A stretch of DNA of 64,000 nt. Origin: Sphagnum compactum (taxonomy: Eukaryota; Bryophyta; Sphagnopsida; Sphagnales). Positions within the stretch are counted from its first letter, which is position 1, and every line of letters starts with the position of its first letter. A program made the position numbers and the translations under genes. Below, one piece after another: positions 38,683 to 49,305 of the stretch. The stretch lies in the NCBI GenBank assembly GCA_965153455.1, contig OZ234499.1, positions 8,676,271 through 8,740,270 of the forward strand, written 5' to 3'. The notes beneath the pieces were generated by a model. That model did no database searches, was not told the origin of the DNA, and saw nothing but the letters and a program-made list of their open reading frames with translations.

Positions 38683-39102
38683 ATGGGGTCGCGTAGTGGG
38701 TCTTACGGGCCTCAAATTGCACAAGTGAATGAAGAACTGATTCGAGAGTCATCCCTAGATTTGATGTTGACGTAACATCCTCGTGATGAAGATCCCGAAC
38801 CATAAGAAGTGCGCCCTCGTCTTGAAGTTAAACCCCTTCAAGCTTGGTATTATCGCATTTCTCTGAACTACCGCACTTTGGTGATCTTGTTACAACTTGA
38901 CCCTGCTTCTAATGATGAACTTAAAATTGTCTGTAAAAGTTTTTACAAAACTAAAGACACATCCATCTTTGCATGGTCTTCAATTCCTGACGTTGGACAT
39001 TATCGTTGGTTGCGCGGTTCGATTTGTCAATTGCCTCTTAATAGCAAGGCAAATTATTTATTTCACACCATTCGACGCATCTCAAATTTCTTGCAGTTAT
39101 GA
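38683..39102 (+). pseudogene. Family U reading frame, unknown protein (two stops)
   Basis: A 140-codon frame from ATG 38683 to TGA 39100-39102, interrupted by TAA at 38773 and 38803. The inverted copy (48178-47756) has CAA at both places and keeps the frame almost to the end, so the ancestral product was about 139-140 residues. Visible features are an N-terminal GSRSG and PQ-AQ-NEEL region, an acidic HPRDE-PEP segment, then a more conserved C-terminal part with YYRIS, RTLVILLQ-DPAS, TSIFAWS, GHYRWLRG and TIRRI. I do not recognise the family. Function unknown; no catalytic motif is evident. Confidence 0.5.
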
Positions 39103-39694
39103 ACTATCATTGTGACATAGCCCAAGACTTAACATGTAATTGTAAATCCTTGTGGAGCTTATCCTAAATAAAAGCTTCACTCATCATGAAATCCATGTTG
39201 CCACTCCCACCCTATCACACTATTTATCGTTATGTTGTCTCGAATTAATTTCACACTTACAATGTTTGAATATTATTTTATTTTCATTGAACCTTTCATT
39301 GACACCCCTTCAATTGTTTCACGAATCTCAAACATCCTGGCTTACATGACTACCCATTAAATACTAGAACAAGACCAATGTTTTGCCGAACATTACAAAT
39401 TTTGGCGTTTGCTTCTAACCCCAACCTTCTAGAGATGTCTCACCCGTAGTCACGTAACTAAAGTTCTAAAACTATAATTATCAACTTTTGTTGAAGAAAA
39501 GAACTAACCTTACACCTCATTCATCTAATATTGAATTAAAAAAAAAACCCCCCATGCAACCATGCACATTCATCATTCCTTATTCTAACATGAATGTGTT
39601 ATTAACCCCTAATAACCTTATCACACCCTAATATCCTTGATGCAATTCTTCAAAATTGAAACTATCGCACATGACTATGTCGATATGGCTCACA

Positions 39695-41070
39695 CACATG
39701 CAAAAAACACAATGCATTCACTTGAAAGATCCATGAATTGATATTAAACTAGATTTAAACTTCTAAACACAAGTTGGGCCTAAAGAAAAGCAAGATAAAA
39801 CAAAACAAACTATAAAAAAAAGAAAATATTTAAACTAAAGTGCAAAGAAAGCTCAAAGTGAATGACAATGTTATATAAGGGCAGTCCTTATATCCATGGA
39901 TGGATGAAGTATGTGGTTATAGTTGGGGTGTCAACTAATTTTCAACTATGCAAGTTGACATCATTTCAAATAGTTTTCAATTGTAATTCAAATTTTGAAT
40001 TTCTCACCAAAACATTGCCACCATTGTTATATGTCATACCATCCATTCATCCATATTATTTGGCACATTAAACCATTCATTCATTCATTCATACTATATG
40101 CCACATTAAATCCATCCATTCGTAATTGATTATGGTTTATATATATTATGTGACATTAGATGGCATAAATGGAATCATTTATAAATGAATGACATTTTTA
40201 TGATATAATTTAAAACATTATAGATGGTATAATTTTAATTTTGTGGCATTTTAATGAATATGTAAAATGCCTTAAAATTATATACCAATTATTTTATACC
40301 ACAAAATTGAACCCTTGCTAAACTAAAGTGGCTTGCCTAACCTAGTTAGCTATCTTAGTCTAGGTTTAATTAGCTTCTACCTAACTTAAACCCTATGTAG
40401 ACCTAGGTAGGTTGTAGGTTAAGCAAGTACACTTGTTGCAAATTACTTCTAGGTACCTATAGGTACGTGATAAATTGTAGGTTGAATAGATTTAGATTAT
40501 AGCATAGGTGATTTAAAGTAAGGTGTAGTTTAAGTTATGTAGGTCAATAGTCTATAGGTACCTAGGTAGGTAGGTATATAATATGTAGGTATAAGTTATA
40601 ATAGTAAGTAGGTAACATGTACGTAAGGTGTAAGTAATGATAAGTAGGTAGGTGAGTAAGTAATATGTGGGTTGGGTATAGGTAATGATAATTAAAGTTG
40701 AAGTACACTTGAAAATGCATGCAATATTTCATCCATCAATATCATTATTTCATCCATTCAAAAACAAGGTCCACCAAAATAGTCAAGCAATTGACTTGAC
40801 GTGGTATAATGTCAGGGCAAAATAAAATTCTCAATTATTCCCCAACTGGGTTATATTTTATTTTTAAAAATATTTTGATGGTCAACACCCATTAATGGTC
40901 AATGTTGTACACTTACCAAATTAGTTGACACATCGATTCATTTGAGATGCCATCCCATCCACATGGAACTTTTAAAAATGTGTAGTCGAAACAAAGTTGA
41001 AGATGACATGTAATCAAAACCGGTTGGTTAAAAAATGCCCTTTTTCTCCTGTGTGGCTATGATTTAGTCA
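39695..41070. other. Intergenic, low-complexity TAGGT-rich block
   Basis: No gene recognised. A CATTCATTCATT microsatellite-like patch lies near 40035-40110. At 40320-40690 words built on TAGGT, TAGGTA and GTAGGTAGG are dense on the plus strand. A comparable block occurs at 50285-50460, and a weaker one, built on TAGGTT, at 55300-55520. Confidence 0.55.
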
Positions 41071-41079
41071 AGTGGATGG

Positions 41080-42290
41080 AGCTTGGGGGGGTGATTTCCA
41101 AACCATTTCTATCATGTTTGATCATGTAAAGCATGTCAAAGGTTGGACAACAGTCACCTGCCATGTGTATGATTCTTTCTACTACAAGGTGATGACGATT
41201 GCGATATGTGATATGCAATTTGAAAACACAAAGGCTCAATGTATAATGTAGTGGAATTTAAACAAGGTCATGGCAAATACTAATGTTCTGTATTGTTTTC
41301 AACCCTCCCACACATATTTTCTTTCACCCCACCTTCTTGATAAGTTCACATCTATGCTACCAATCATTTTAATATTGCATAACAAACATTTTTTCCTTGC
41401 AAATTTTCTCTCCCAAAGAACTTGTAGACATGCCCACGTGCAACCTTTAAGAGATAGTGCACAATGTATGGCTTCAACAGTCTGGCAAAAAGGGAGTTTA
41501 TTTGTATATATGTTGCAACATCGAATGATTACTACGTTCGAGCTTTTAAACAATCAACATTGTATTCTCATTCAAGCAAGGTGGTCGACCGTGTCAAGGG
41601 TTTGATAAGAGTGAGTTGTTCTTGCATAAAATAACACAATCTAAATATCCAAAGTAACTTGTAAACGCAATTCTAAAATATTCCCCATGATCAACTTGCA
41701 TAGTTAGAATCACACCCAAGATGAAATCAAGTTTCTTAAAGAAGTAGGATTTGTTCTGAATAAATGACAAGTTTCGTCAAAGTCTATATAGAGGGGGAAT
41801 CTCCAATCCTATAAATAGGCCAGTGGATGAAATGTCGTGGCCAACATCACATAATGGTAAGGCTATTTGTCGTACAATGCCATTCAAAATGTCAAACCTA
41901 CACACTATAATCAGTGGGAGGCTTGTCGGCTTCTTGAAGTGATTGTAAACCCACCATTGGAGGTTCCCCCTTTTGGATATAGACGAATCTATAAGAGTTT
42001 ATTTGGCCAAAATCCAAACCAAAATCCAAACAAGAAGCAATATGAAATTACACTAAGGAATTTTCTAGCTTGCACTTGTTTGGATTTTGTAGCAATGATG
42101 TCTAGTTTGTTAGGTCGGCAAGGGAAGTGGGTGCCTTGTAAACACATGTATTATGTTTTGTAACATGTCATGTTTTCTAGGCAATTTGAAAGTTTCATTC
42201 ATTTTCCAACTTAGAGTTGTGATGAAGTTTATCGCTTGTTGGATCACGATGTAACTTTGGTGTAAGTAGGAGTATTATTCTGAATTGGCA
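41080..42290 (+). pseudogene. MULE-like transposase remnant with SWIM zinc finger
   Basis: The plus-strand frame from about 41092 reads TISIMFDHVKHVKGWTTVTC, HVYDSFYYKVMTIAICDMQF and, after a stop, WNLNKVMANTNV. This resembles the catalytic-core region of MULE-type transposase-like plant proteins. After decayed sequence, 41867-42163 encodes KKQYEITLRNFLACTCLDFV, then GRQGKWVPCKHMYYVL: the C-x-C...C-x-H ligands of a SWIM zinc finger. A conserved-looking tail (SCDEVYRLLDHDV, about 42210-42250) follows after a stop. Together these support a dead Mutator-like transposase. A decayed domesticated SWIM protein is the alternative. Confidence 0.6.
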
Positions 42291-45200
42291 ATTTTAGCAC
42301 TCATGATGATGCTATGTGTTTGGCTTTTAGACTAGAACTTGCAAGCGATGTTAGCACTTTGGTTTTATAAACGTTTCGATAATTGTTCATTCAACATTTT
42401 ACATACATGAATGATGTTTCATTATTAAATATAAATTAATTATCAAACTAAGTTAAATATTCATCAATTAAAACATTATTGAAAGATTATGGGAAATAAT
42501 TCCTAAGTGTCAAACTCACCATTTTGTATATTTGGATGCATATTTGTATCATTCTTGCTACATCAATAGAATATTCTATCAACGTGAACAGAATAATCTT
42601 GTCTATGTGGAAAATATTTGGTTTACATGGCAAGAATATTCTTAAAAGATTATATGTTGCTCACAAAAGTTATGCTCATGTGTTCACTACTCACCGTTCA
42701 CAAGCTCGTCGTTCATGTTCACGTGTTCACATGATAGTTGTGTTGGAATAATTCAAGGTTGGTCCATTTGGGAATTGGTGGACAATAGAGCCACATATAT
42801 CAAATTGTGGAACTTGCAATAACCATTTTACACTCGTGGTCCACTTCTATACTATGTTCAGTCATTTTCAACAATTTGTGAACTAATGATGTGCATTATG
42901 TCAAGATCTAGGTGGATTGCATATTTTGTTACCTAGTCATAGTAAGGACTCATGTCTCGATTAATAGTTCATTAAATTTAGACTTAATGAACAAGATTTG
43001 GATTTTGCTAAACATTTGATTGTATTGTGGATCATTCTGGATAATTTTGGAACATAATGGATTTTTGTTGCAAATCTACAAGCTAAACATGGATTAACTA
43101 TGGACATTGAAGGGGTGCGATCACAGTCAAACAAGCCAATAGTGACAAAGGACTCAACCACAAGTGGGCCTTTTTTGAACATTTTGATTTTTTCATTGGA
43201 ATTTTTTTACAACATGTTCTTAAAAATATTGACAAGTCTCCCAATAAATTACATTACATGTGTTAACTCTTTTTGAATAAATATGAATTTTTGAAAAGTG
43301 TACAAATTCTACGAGATTTTATGTTTCGTCTTGAAAAATGATCAAAAGTTCAAATCATGTTAAAATATGATAACTACTTGAAGCTTTCGTTTTTTGTATC
43401 ATAAGCCAAAACTTTGTTCATATGTCATACACATTATGACCCATTTACATCTAGTAAATGATTCTTGAAATTTGAAAAAAATTAAATGATATTTTGAATT
43501 ATAAATCTTTCAAGTACCACAACTTTTAAATTATGAGTGTTTTTCATATGTGTATGGTAGGTTATCATCATTTCAATTTTTTTCCCATCAAATTTTCTTT
43601 ATTAAAGAGTCTTTAGCCTAGTGCTAAATAAAACTAATTTTGGGGTGTTCAAGTTGAAAAGTCCTTTACTAAAACCAAAATCCAATTTATTAAATTAAAT
43701 GATTAAAAAAAAATTCTTCAACACTCATATAAATCATTTAGAGCAAATTTCCTTGATCAAGATGACATTAAAGTGACATTACATAAATATGTTTGAAAAA
43801 TTTGATAGTTTTTCAATTGTTTGACATGGTTTTTGTCTTGTTTGATTGTGATTCCACTCACAGGTGTATTGCTAGGATCTATGGTTGAACTACTTACTAT
43901 TTTTATGTATTTGTTAGGCCACTTGTGAAATTGTCATGAATTGAACTATGTACTAAATGGGCTTGCTACTTGTGCTCTAACCATGTGTGGGGCATCTTCA
44001 TGGTGTTAGATGCCTCTCTTCAACCTTCTCCACGAAAAAAGGACTGCAACAGACTATTTTGGATTTTCATTAAATTTATTATTTCATGATTATAATGGAT
44101 TGGTATATGACTATAGCGATAACGATGTCATGTTAATCTAATAAAAAAATTCAAAAATAGATTGGATATAATATTGATGTCCCTTTGAATCCTTTTAAAC
44201 AATTTGAGTCCTTGTTTTAATTGTAATTTTTGTGTTAAAAGAACCAAAAGGAATGTATTAAATAATGCAATTGACTTCAATTTTCTTTCATGGATAAATA
44301 ATGTATACATCTATGTTGGGCAATGTTCATATAATGCATTTGATTAAATAATGTAAGATATAATTTTTTTGAAGGTTACAAGATCCATTATGAAAAGGCT
44401 ACGAGCAAAATGATTCCTTTTTTTCCCATTTGGTTGATTTTTTCTATTCATTAGGCTTAAAATTTGTGGTCGTAAGTGCCGGCAAGTGCAAGAAATTTTC
44501 ATGCAAAAAAACATGTTAAATTGTATATAACAACTTATGTATTTATTTTTTGCATTTATGGGTTTTTAGCAAAATATTTATGCATAATTACACATGCATG
44601 TGAAAAACCACCACCACCATGAAAATTATCATAATTTGAATTATCCAATATTCTCTCACTTAAATTTATTCCATTTGGATTTTGTATTTGGAAGATAACA
44701 AAAAGAAAGTCCTTGAGTCCTGTGGCGAAAAAGTGGTACCATGATTATGAATATGCCCTATTACTTTTTGTTCATGCTCACCCACTCACGTAATAATATC
44801 CCTAAAAAAATGCAATTAGCAAAAATTGCAATACTTTGTTCATCAAAACTCGTAGTTGTAATAATTCAACCTTAAATCTACATAACCCATAGACTTTGCA
44901 AATAGGGCCAAACTTCACATAATTGGTCCACATCTATGCAATTAGACCTTGTTATTTGAAGAGGGTTCAACTGCATTTCTCCCAATCCTTAAACTTAAAA
45001 AAGTAAACAAATTATTAGTTGTTTGCAACATAGTAACACATGTACTTTTGAAACATAGGACAACTTGATACGAATGGTATATCATTTATAGAATAGGTTA
45101 CAAATTGCAAGGCAACTTGTTTCCATGCTATAAACAATGCATGAATGGAATTGGAATCACAAAAGCCATTATAGTGAGCATATTACCCAAAATGTACATT

Positions 45201-45490
45201 ATGATGCAAAAATATCAAGACATGTTGTTAAGGATGTTTCCTATCCAATTTAATTTCACAATTTCTCTTCCAATTTTTAATTCTAGTTTACTAAAATTAT
45301 CAACAAGTTGTTCCAAATTTGAATATTAAAACACAAGAAGCATTGTGGTTTTTTACTCATTCATCAAAAAGAACATTTATAAAGATTGCATTCTAAAAAC
45401 ATAAAAGGAAAAGCTTCATAAGAAAATCAGAACAAACATGATTCAAAAATCCAAAATTCTTCAAGAATTACAAAAAATGAAATGTTAGTC
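42291..45490. other. AT-rich stretch without recognisable features
   Basis: I saw only short frames on both strands, with no motifs, repeats or RNA genes that I can support. Confidence 0.45.
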
Positions 45491-45499
45491 AACAAGGTT

Positions 45500-46400
45500 G
45501 TTGCAACTTGAATAGATGTTGCCTAATTATGTTAATGTCATTTAGATTGTGGGAAAACACACCCCAACATAAATTTCACCATAGTTTGATCCGCAAGGTG
45601 TACCTATATAATTCCTCTATGGCCACTGAATTTGCTAACATATGTTCGTGTATTGTTGCACTTTTATACAAGACAAGTTTTCAAAATTCCCATGCCCTGT
45701 AAACACTTAGCCAACATCCACTTCCTCTTCATTCACATCCCAAATGCAACATTGTTGTGTGTGGATACAATGTAAGATATTATGTGGTGAAGCCTATTGC
45801 TTCGTCATACATGTACCTCGATGCCATGCAACCTTAGGGCTTAACTTTGTTCTTCATGTATTTTTTCCAACACATGCAAATATCGTTCATTAGGATAGTA
45901 CCACCCGCTTCCCACATGGCCACAAATCTCTAATTCATCTACCAAGTGAATAATGAGATGGGTTTGCAAATAAAAAAACCCTAATGGCCACCAAATCTCA
46001 AGCATGCATAGTGTCTCTGCAACATGTCCTTAAAATTTGTATGTTTACAGGGTTGAGCACCTTTCTGCATAGCTTTTGGAATGTTTTGCCCAATTGCATG
46101 AATGTTTTTCTAGGTCCGGGATGCAATAAATCTCGTATACCAGCGAGGAGAATGGTTTGTAGCATGACATGATGATCATGACTTTTCATCATGAATAATT
46201 TGTTTGGTGCTACATGATTTTTGAAAGCCATTGCATACCTTATAGGTGATCAAATTTCGCCAACCAATGATAGAAATTTGCATTGTTCATTTCATGTAAA
46301 CACATAAGGAGCAGGGGTTTTAGAAAATTAACATCTCTTGTAGGATCCTGATGTAGCCACAAGTGTTGCTTCACCCCTGCTTCCTCCATGTCCTTATGCA
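45500..46400 (-). pseudogene. CACTA transposase remnant, second copy
   Basis: The minus strand reads GVKQHLWLHQDPT near 46375-46340, then MKSHDHHVMLQTILLAGIRD, LLHPGPRKTFMQLGKTFQKL and CRKVLNP (46190-46050). These match the junction of the TNP2 region with DUF4218. DUF4218 itself follows near 45975-45860: THLIIHLVDELEICGHV, WYYPNERYLHVLEK. Stops and frameshifts make it inactive. It is clearly diverged from the copy at 366-2240 (for example RDLL here against RGL there), so it represents another CACTA lineage or a much older insertion. Confidence 0.75.
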
Positions 46401-46619
46401 CCTATGTCCTATCTCATTTGCCAAATAATATTTTAACATGTTGTTTGAAATGTTTCGTTCAATATGCATGACATTTAAGGTGTTTTTGATTGGCAGTTCA
46501 TGTAATGCATAACAATATCCTACTCAAATGATTATACTTGCATTGTTGTTTCACCCACAATTGTTCTAAATTAGTTTACATTATGTTCACAATACATGTT
46601 AAATCAAGATTCACCTAGA

Positions 46620-47165
46620 GGGCATTCTAGGTGAAGTTTCCCCACGTGGCACCTTAAGCCCACCCACATACACCAAAGGAGGTTCCACTAGGCCCCCACA
46701 ACAAAATTTGGCATGTTTCACCCAAAGGGCATTTTAGTCCCACCCAAACTCCCAAGGAGTTCCTGTTAAGCTCTCATTACGACCCTAACCAAGTTCATTT
46801 ATGTCACACTCTTGTCCCACCCACACACCTAAGGAGTTCCCATTAGGCAAACACTACAACCCTAAAGCAATGTTTCATCCATATATACACCGCTCTAGTC
46901 CCACTTACACCGGGTAAAGGAATTTTCCACTAGGATCCCATTACAATCTCGGTCAAGTCTCACCCATAGGCTATTATGGTTCTCCCACTATAACGCTAGT
47001 CAAGTTTGACCCATTGGTTACTTTGGTCCCATCCGCACGTCCAAGGGGTTTCCACAAGGTTCCCCTTAAAACCCTACTTACATTTCAACCACTAGCGACG
47101 CTGGTTGCACTCACACACTAAAGAATTCCCACTATAACCACCACTATAACCCTAGTAAAGTTTCA
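46620..47165 (+). repeat. Degenerate tandem array, about 6-7 units of 75-100 bp
   Basis: Recurrent wording in each unit: GTTTCACCCA, a short CATTTTAGTCCCACC or TTGGTCCCA, ACACACC-AAGGAGTTCC, CACTAGGC or CACTATAA, then CAACCCTA. Starts are near 46620, 46710, 46790, 46870, 46955, 47005 and 47080. The array lies between the CACTA remnant and the end of family U copy 3, so it could be the subterminal repeat region of a CACTA element (frequent CACTA words), but this is inference. Confidence 0.6.
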
Positions 47166-47755
47166 GCCATAATAAGTGTGAGCCATACCGACACAACCAT
47201 GTGCGGTAGTCTCAATTTTTAAGAATTGCATCAAGGTTATTTGAGTGGGGTAAGGTTATTAAGGGCTTTTAGCGACTTCATAGGGAATGATGAGTGCGCT
47301 TGGTGCATAGGGGGTTTGTTTTCTTTTCTGAAATGCGTTATTGGGGAATAAGGAGTGGGATTAGTTCTTTTCTTCAACGAAGGCTTATAACCATAGTTTC
47401 AAAAACTCTGTTGCGTAATTAGGGGTGAGAAATCTCTAGAGGGTTGGGGGTAGAAGTAGACACGAAAATTAGCGGTGTTCAACACAACATTAGTCTTGGT
47501 ATGGTATTTAGGGAATAACAAGCCTGTTAGAAATTCTCGAAGTAATTGAAGGGGTGTTAATGAAAGGTCTAATAGAAATAGAACAATCTTCAAGCCGTTG
47601 AACATAAAGCAACTCAACGATTAAATAGATAGTATGATAGTGTGCCAATGGCAACAGGAATCTAATGATAACTGAAACATTTATTTAGAATAAGGTCAAG
47701 TTCAGCAAGGAGCTGCAAGTACATTTGAAATTCTGGGCTATGCCATAGTGATAGT

Positions 47756-48178
47756 TCACAACTGCAGGAAATCTAGGATGCGTCGGATGGTGCGAACTAG
47801 GTAGTCCGCCTTGCTATTAAGAGACAGTCGACGAATCGGACCGCGCAACCAACGATAGTGTCCAACGCTAGGAACTAAAGACCATGCGAAGATAGAAGTA
47901 TCTTCAGTTTCGTAACAACCTTCACAAACGGTCTCGGGTTCGTCACCAGAAGCGGGGTCGACTTGCAGCAAGATCACCAAGGTGCGAGAGTTTGGAGAAA
48001 TACGATAGTACTAGGCTCGAGGGGGTTCAACTTCAAGACGAGCATGCACCTCTTGAGGTTCGGGTTCTTCATCACGAGGATGCTGTGTTAGGGTTAGATC
48101 TAAAGATGAATCCAGAGGCAGTTCTTCATTCGCTTGTGCGGCTTGCGGCTCGTAAGATGTGCCCGTGCGCGACGCCAT
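47756..48178 (-). pseudogene. Family U reading frame, copy 3 (one stop)
   Basis: A 141-codon frame from ATG 48178 to the TGA at 47758-47756, with a single TAG at 48013-48011. Copy 2 has TGG (W) at that codon. The conserved C-terminal part is intact: RTLVILLQVDPAS, TSIFAWS, GHYRWLRG, DYLVRTIRRI. Substitutions between copies are often conservative, and frame length differs by one codon. The upstream TATA box (48278-48272) and minisatellite (48530-48424) keep the spacing seen in copy 2. Product unknown; I see no signal peptide or membrane segment. Confidence 0.5.
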
Positions 48179-48271
48179 AATTTCAAGGAGAGGAAAAAGG
48201 TCAGATCTTCATCCAAATCAAATCGACAATGAAGGTGCGAAGGACTTGTTACATTGAGGTGCATAGTCGTA

Positions 48272-48278
48272 ATTTATA
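48272..48278 (-). promoter_or_regulatory. TATA box of family U copy 3
   Basis: TATAAAT on the minus strand, 94 bp upstream of the ATG at 48178, matching the position in copy 2. Confidence 0.55.
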
Positions 48279-48423
48279 AATAGAATAAAAGGAAAGGAAG
48301 GCGTGAGTAACGGCTTAGAACCATGGTAAAGTAAAACCGTGAGGTCAAAGGAAAAAAATTGAAGGTTTAAGTAAAGTTTGTTGGGGGGAAAATGAAAGAG
48401 GTGGAAAGGTGTTTCTCCTTCAC

Positions 48424-48530
48424 CTTCCATCGGCCACCAAGCTTGGAACATTCCATTGGCCACCAAGCTTGGAACATTCCATCGGCCACCAAGCATGGAA
48501 CCTTCCATTGGCCACCAAGCTGTGAATCTA
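48424..48530 (-). repeat. 27-bp minisatellite, 4 units
   Basis: Inverted counterpart of the array at 38163-38440, with unit wording CTTCCATYGGCCACCAAGC. It has four units against ten, ending about 146 bp upstream of the TATA box. Confidence 0.92.
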
Positions 48531-49239
48531 CCTTCACCTCCCTTCTCTTTCTCTTGAAAAAGGCGGACTCGGATCATTGGGGTTTCTTTCTTTGCCTCGA
48601 AGATAATTTTCATTCAATCTTGAATACTTGTTTCCACAAGCTTCATGAAGAGGGAAAAAATGATTAGTCTTAGTAGAGGGGAGAAGGAAGGGAAGTAGAA
48701 CGAAAATCTTGTAATAGTTTTGAAGAATGGGGGTAGGTAGTGATAGTGTTGGAAGATTGGAACTTTAGAAAAAAAATCTCACAAACCCTCTTGGGTTTGG
48801 TGGTATAACTCCTCACTGGTTTAGCTACAGATCTTGAGATTTGGTAGGAAGGTGCGCCTTGTAGTTAGCTTTCCAATGAGCTAAGGCAAACTGGATTTGA
48901 ATAATGTATGTGTTAGAAATGATGTTTTAAGTGACTGATGGTTTGCAGCTATGTTGGACATGGTGTTGAGTCTTTAAACATTGGTTTAAATGAATGACAA
49001 TTTGACATAAAGTCCTAGAATGTGTGGCGTGTGAGCTTGGAAAAAACATATCTATCAATCCTAATCGTGAATGATGTATAGGAGGCAGGCTACTTAATTT
49101 CAACTACAAACACAATTTGACATATAGAATTACACTTGCATCTTTCCTTCACCAATAGCTTTTGTGCTTCCAAGCATAGTCACCTTGTAGCACCGGGAGT
49201 AGAGGGACGGGAAGTCGCCTCACAATAAGCCACTATAGT

Positions 49240-49305
49240 TGACGCACCCCCAACTCCTTTGATGGACTCAATTGAGAGTCCAAAGGGTGAAAACAACGGA
49301 AGACC
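49240..49305 (+). mobile_element. Fragment of the solo-LTR family
   Basis: Begins TGACGCACCCCCAACTCC and follows the first approximately 65 bp of the LTR at 28226 (including GAGAGTCCAAAGG and GTGAAAACAACG), then diverges abruptly near 49305. Confidence 0.65.

Larger units (their letters stand above)
37340..39694 (+). repeat. Family U element, copy 2 (most complete)
   Basis: Colinear with the inverted copy at 47177-49130 and, at its 3' end, with 1-365. In order it contains: an AT-rich leader; a segment with CAGACCTTTAGTCACTTAAAA that is tandemly duplicated in this copy (about 37525-37715 and 37716-37905, offset 191 bp); a 27-bp minisatellite of 10 units; a TATA box; a small reading frame with two stop codons; and a long 3' part ending GGCTCACA. 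The upstream boundary is fuzzy, around 37340, because similarity fades there. I see no clear terminal repeats, so the class is undetermined. Confidence 0.72.
47177..49130 (-). repeat. Family U element, copy 3 (inverted)
   Basis: On the minus strand this runs colinear with copy 2. From high to low coordinates: leader with TTTGTAGTTGAAATT and CATCATTCACGATT, the TCACTTAAAACAT and AGCTCATTGGAAAG segment (single here, duplicated in copy 2), a four-unit minisatellite, TATA box, reading frame, and a 3' part ending TATGGCTCACA at 47177. It is GC-richer in the frame than copy 2 and keeps more C residues. Copy 2 and copy 3 form a widely spaced inverted repeat, about 7.5 kb apart. Confidence 0.72.
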
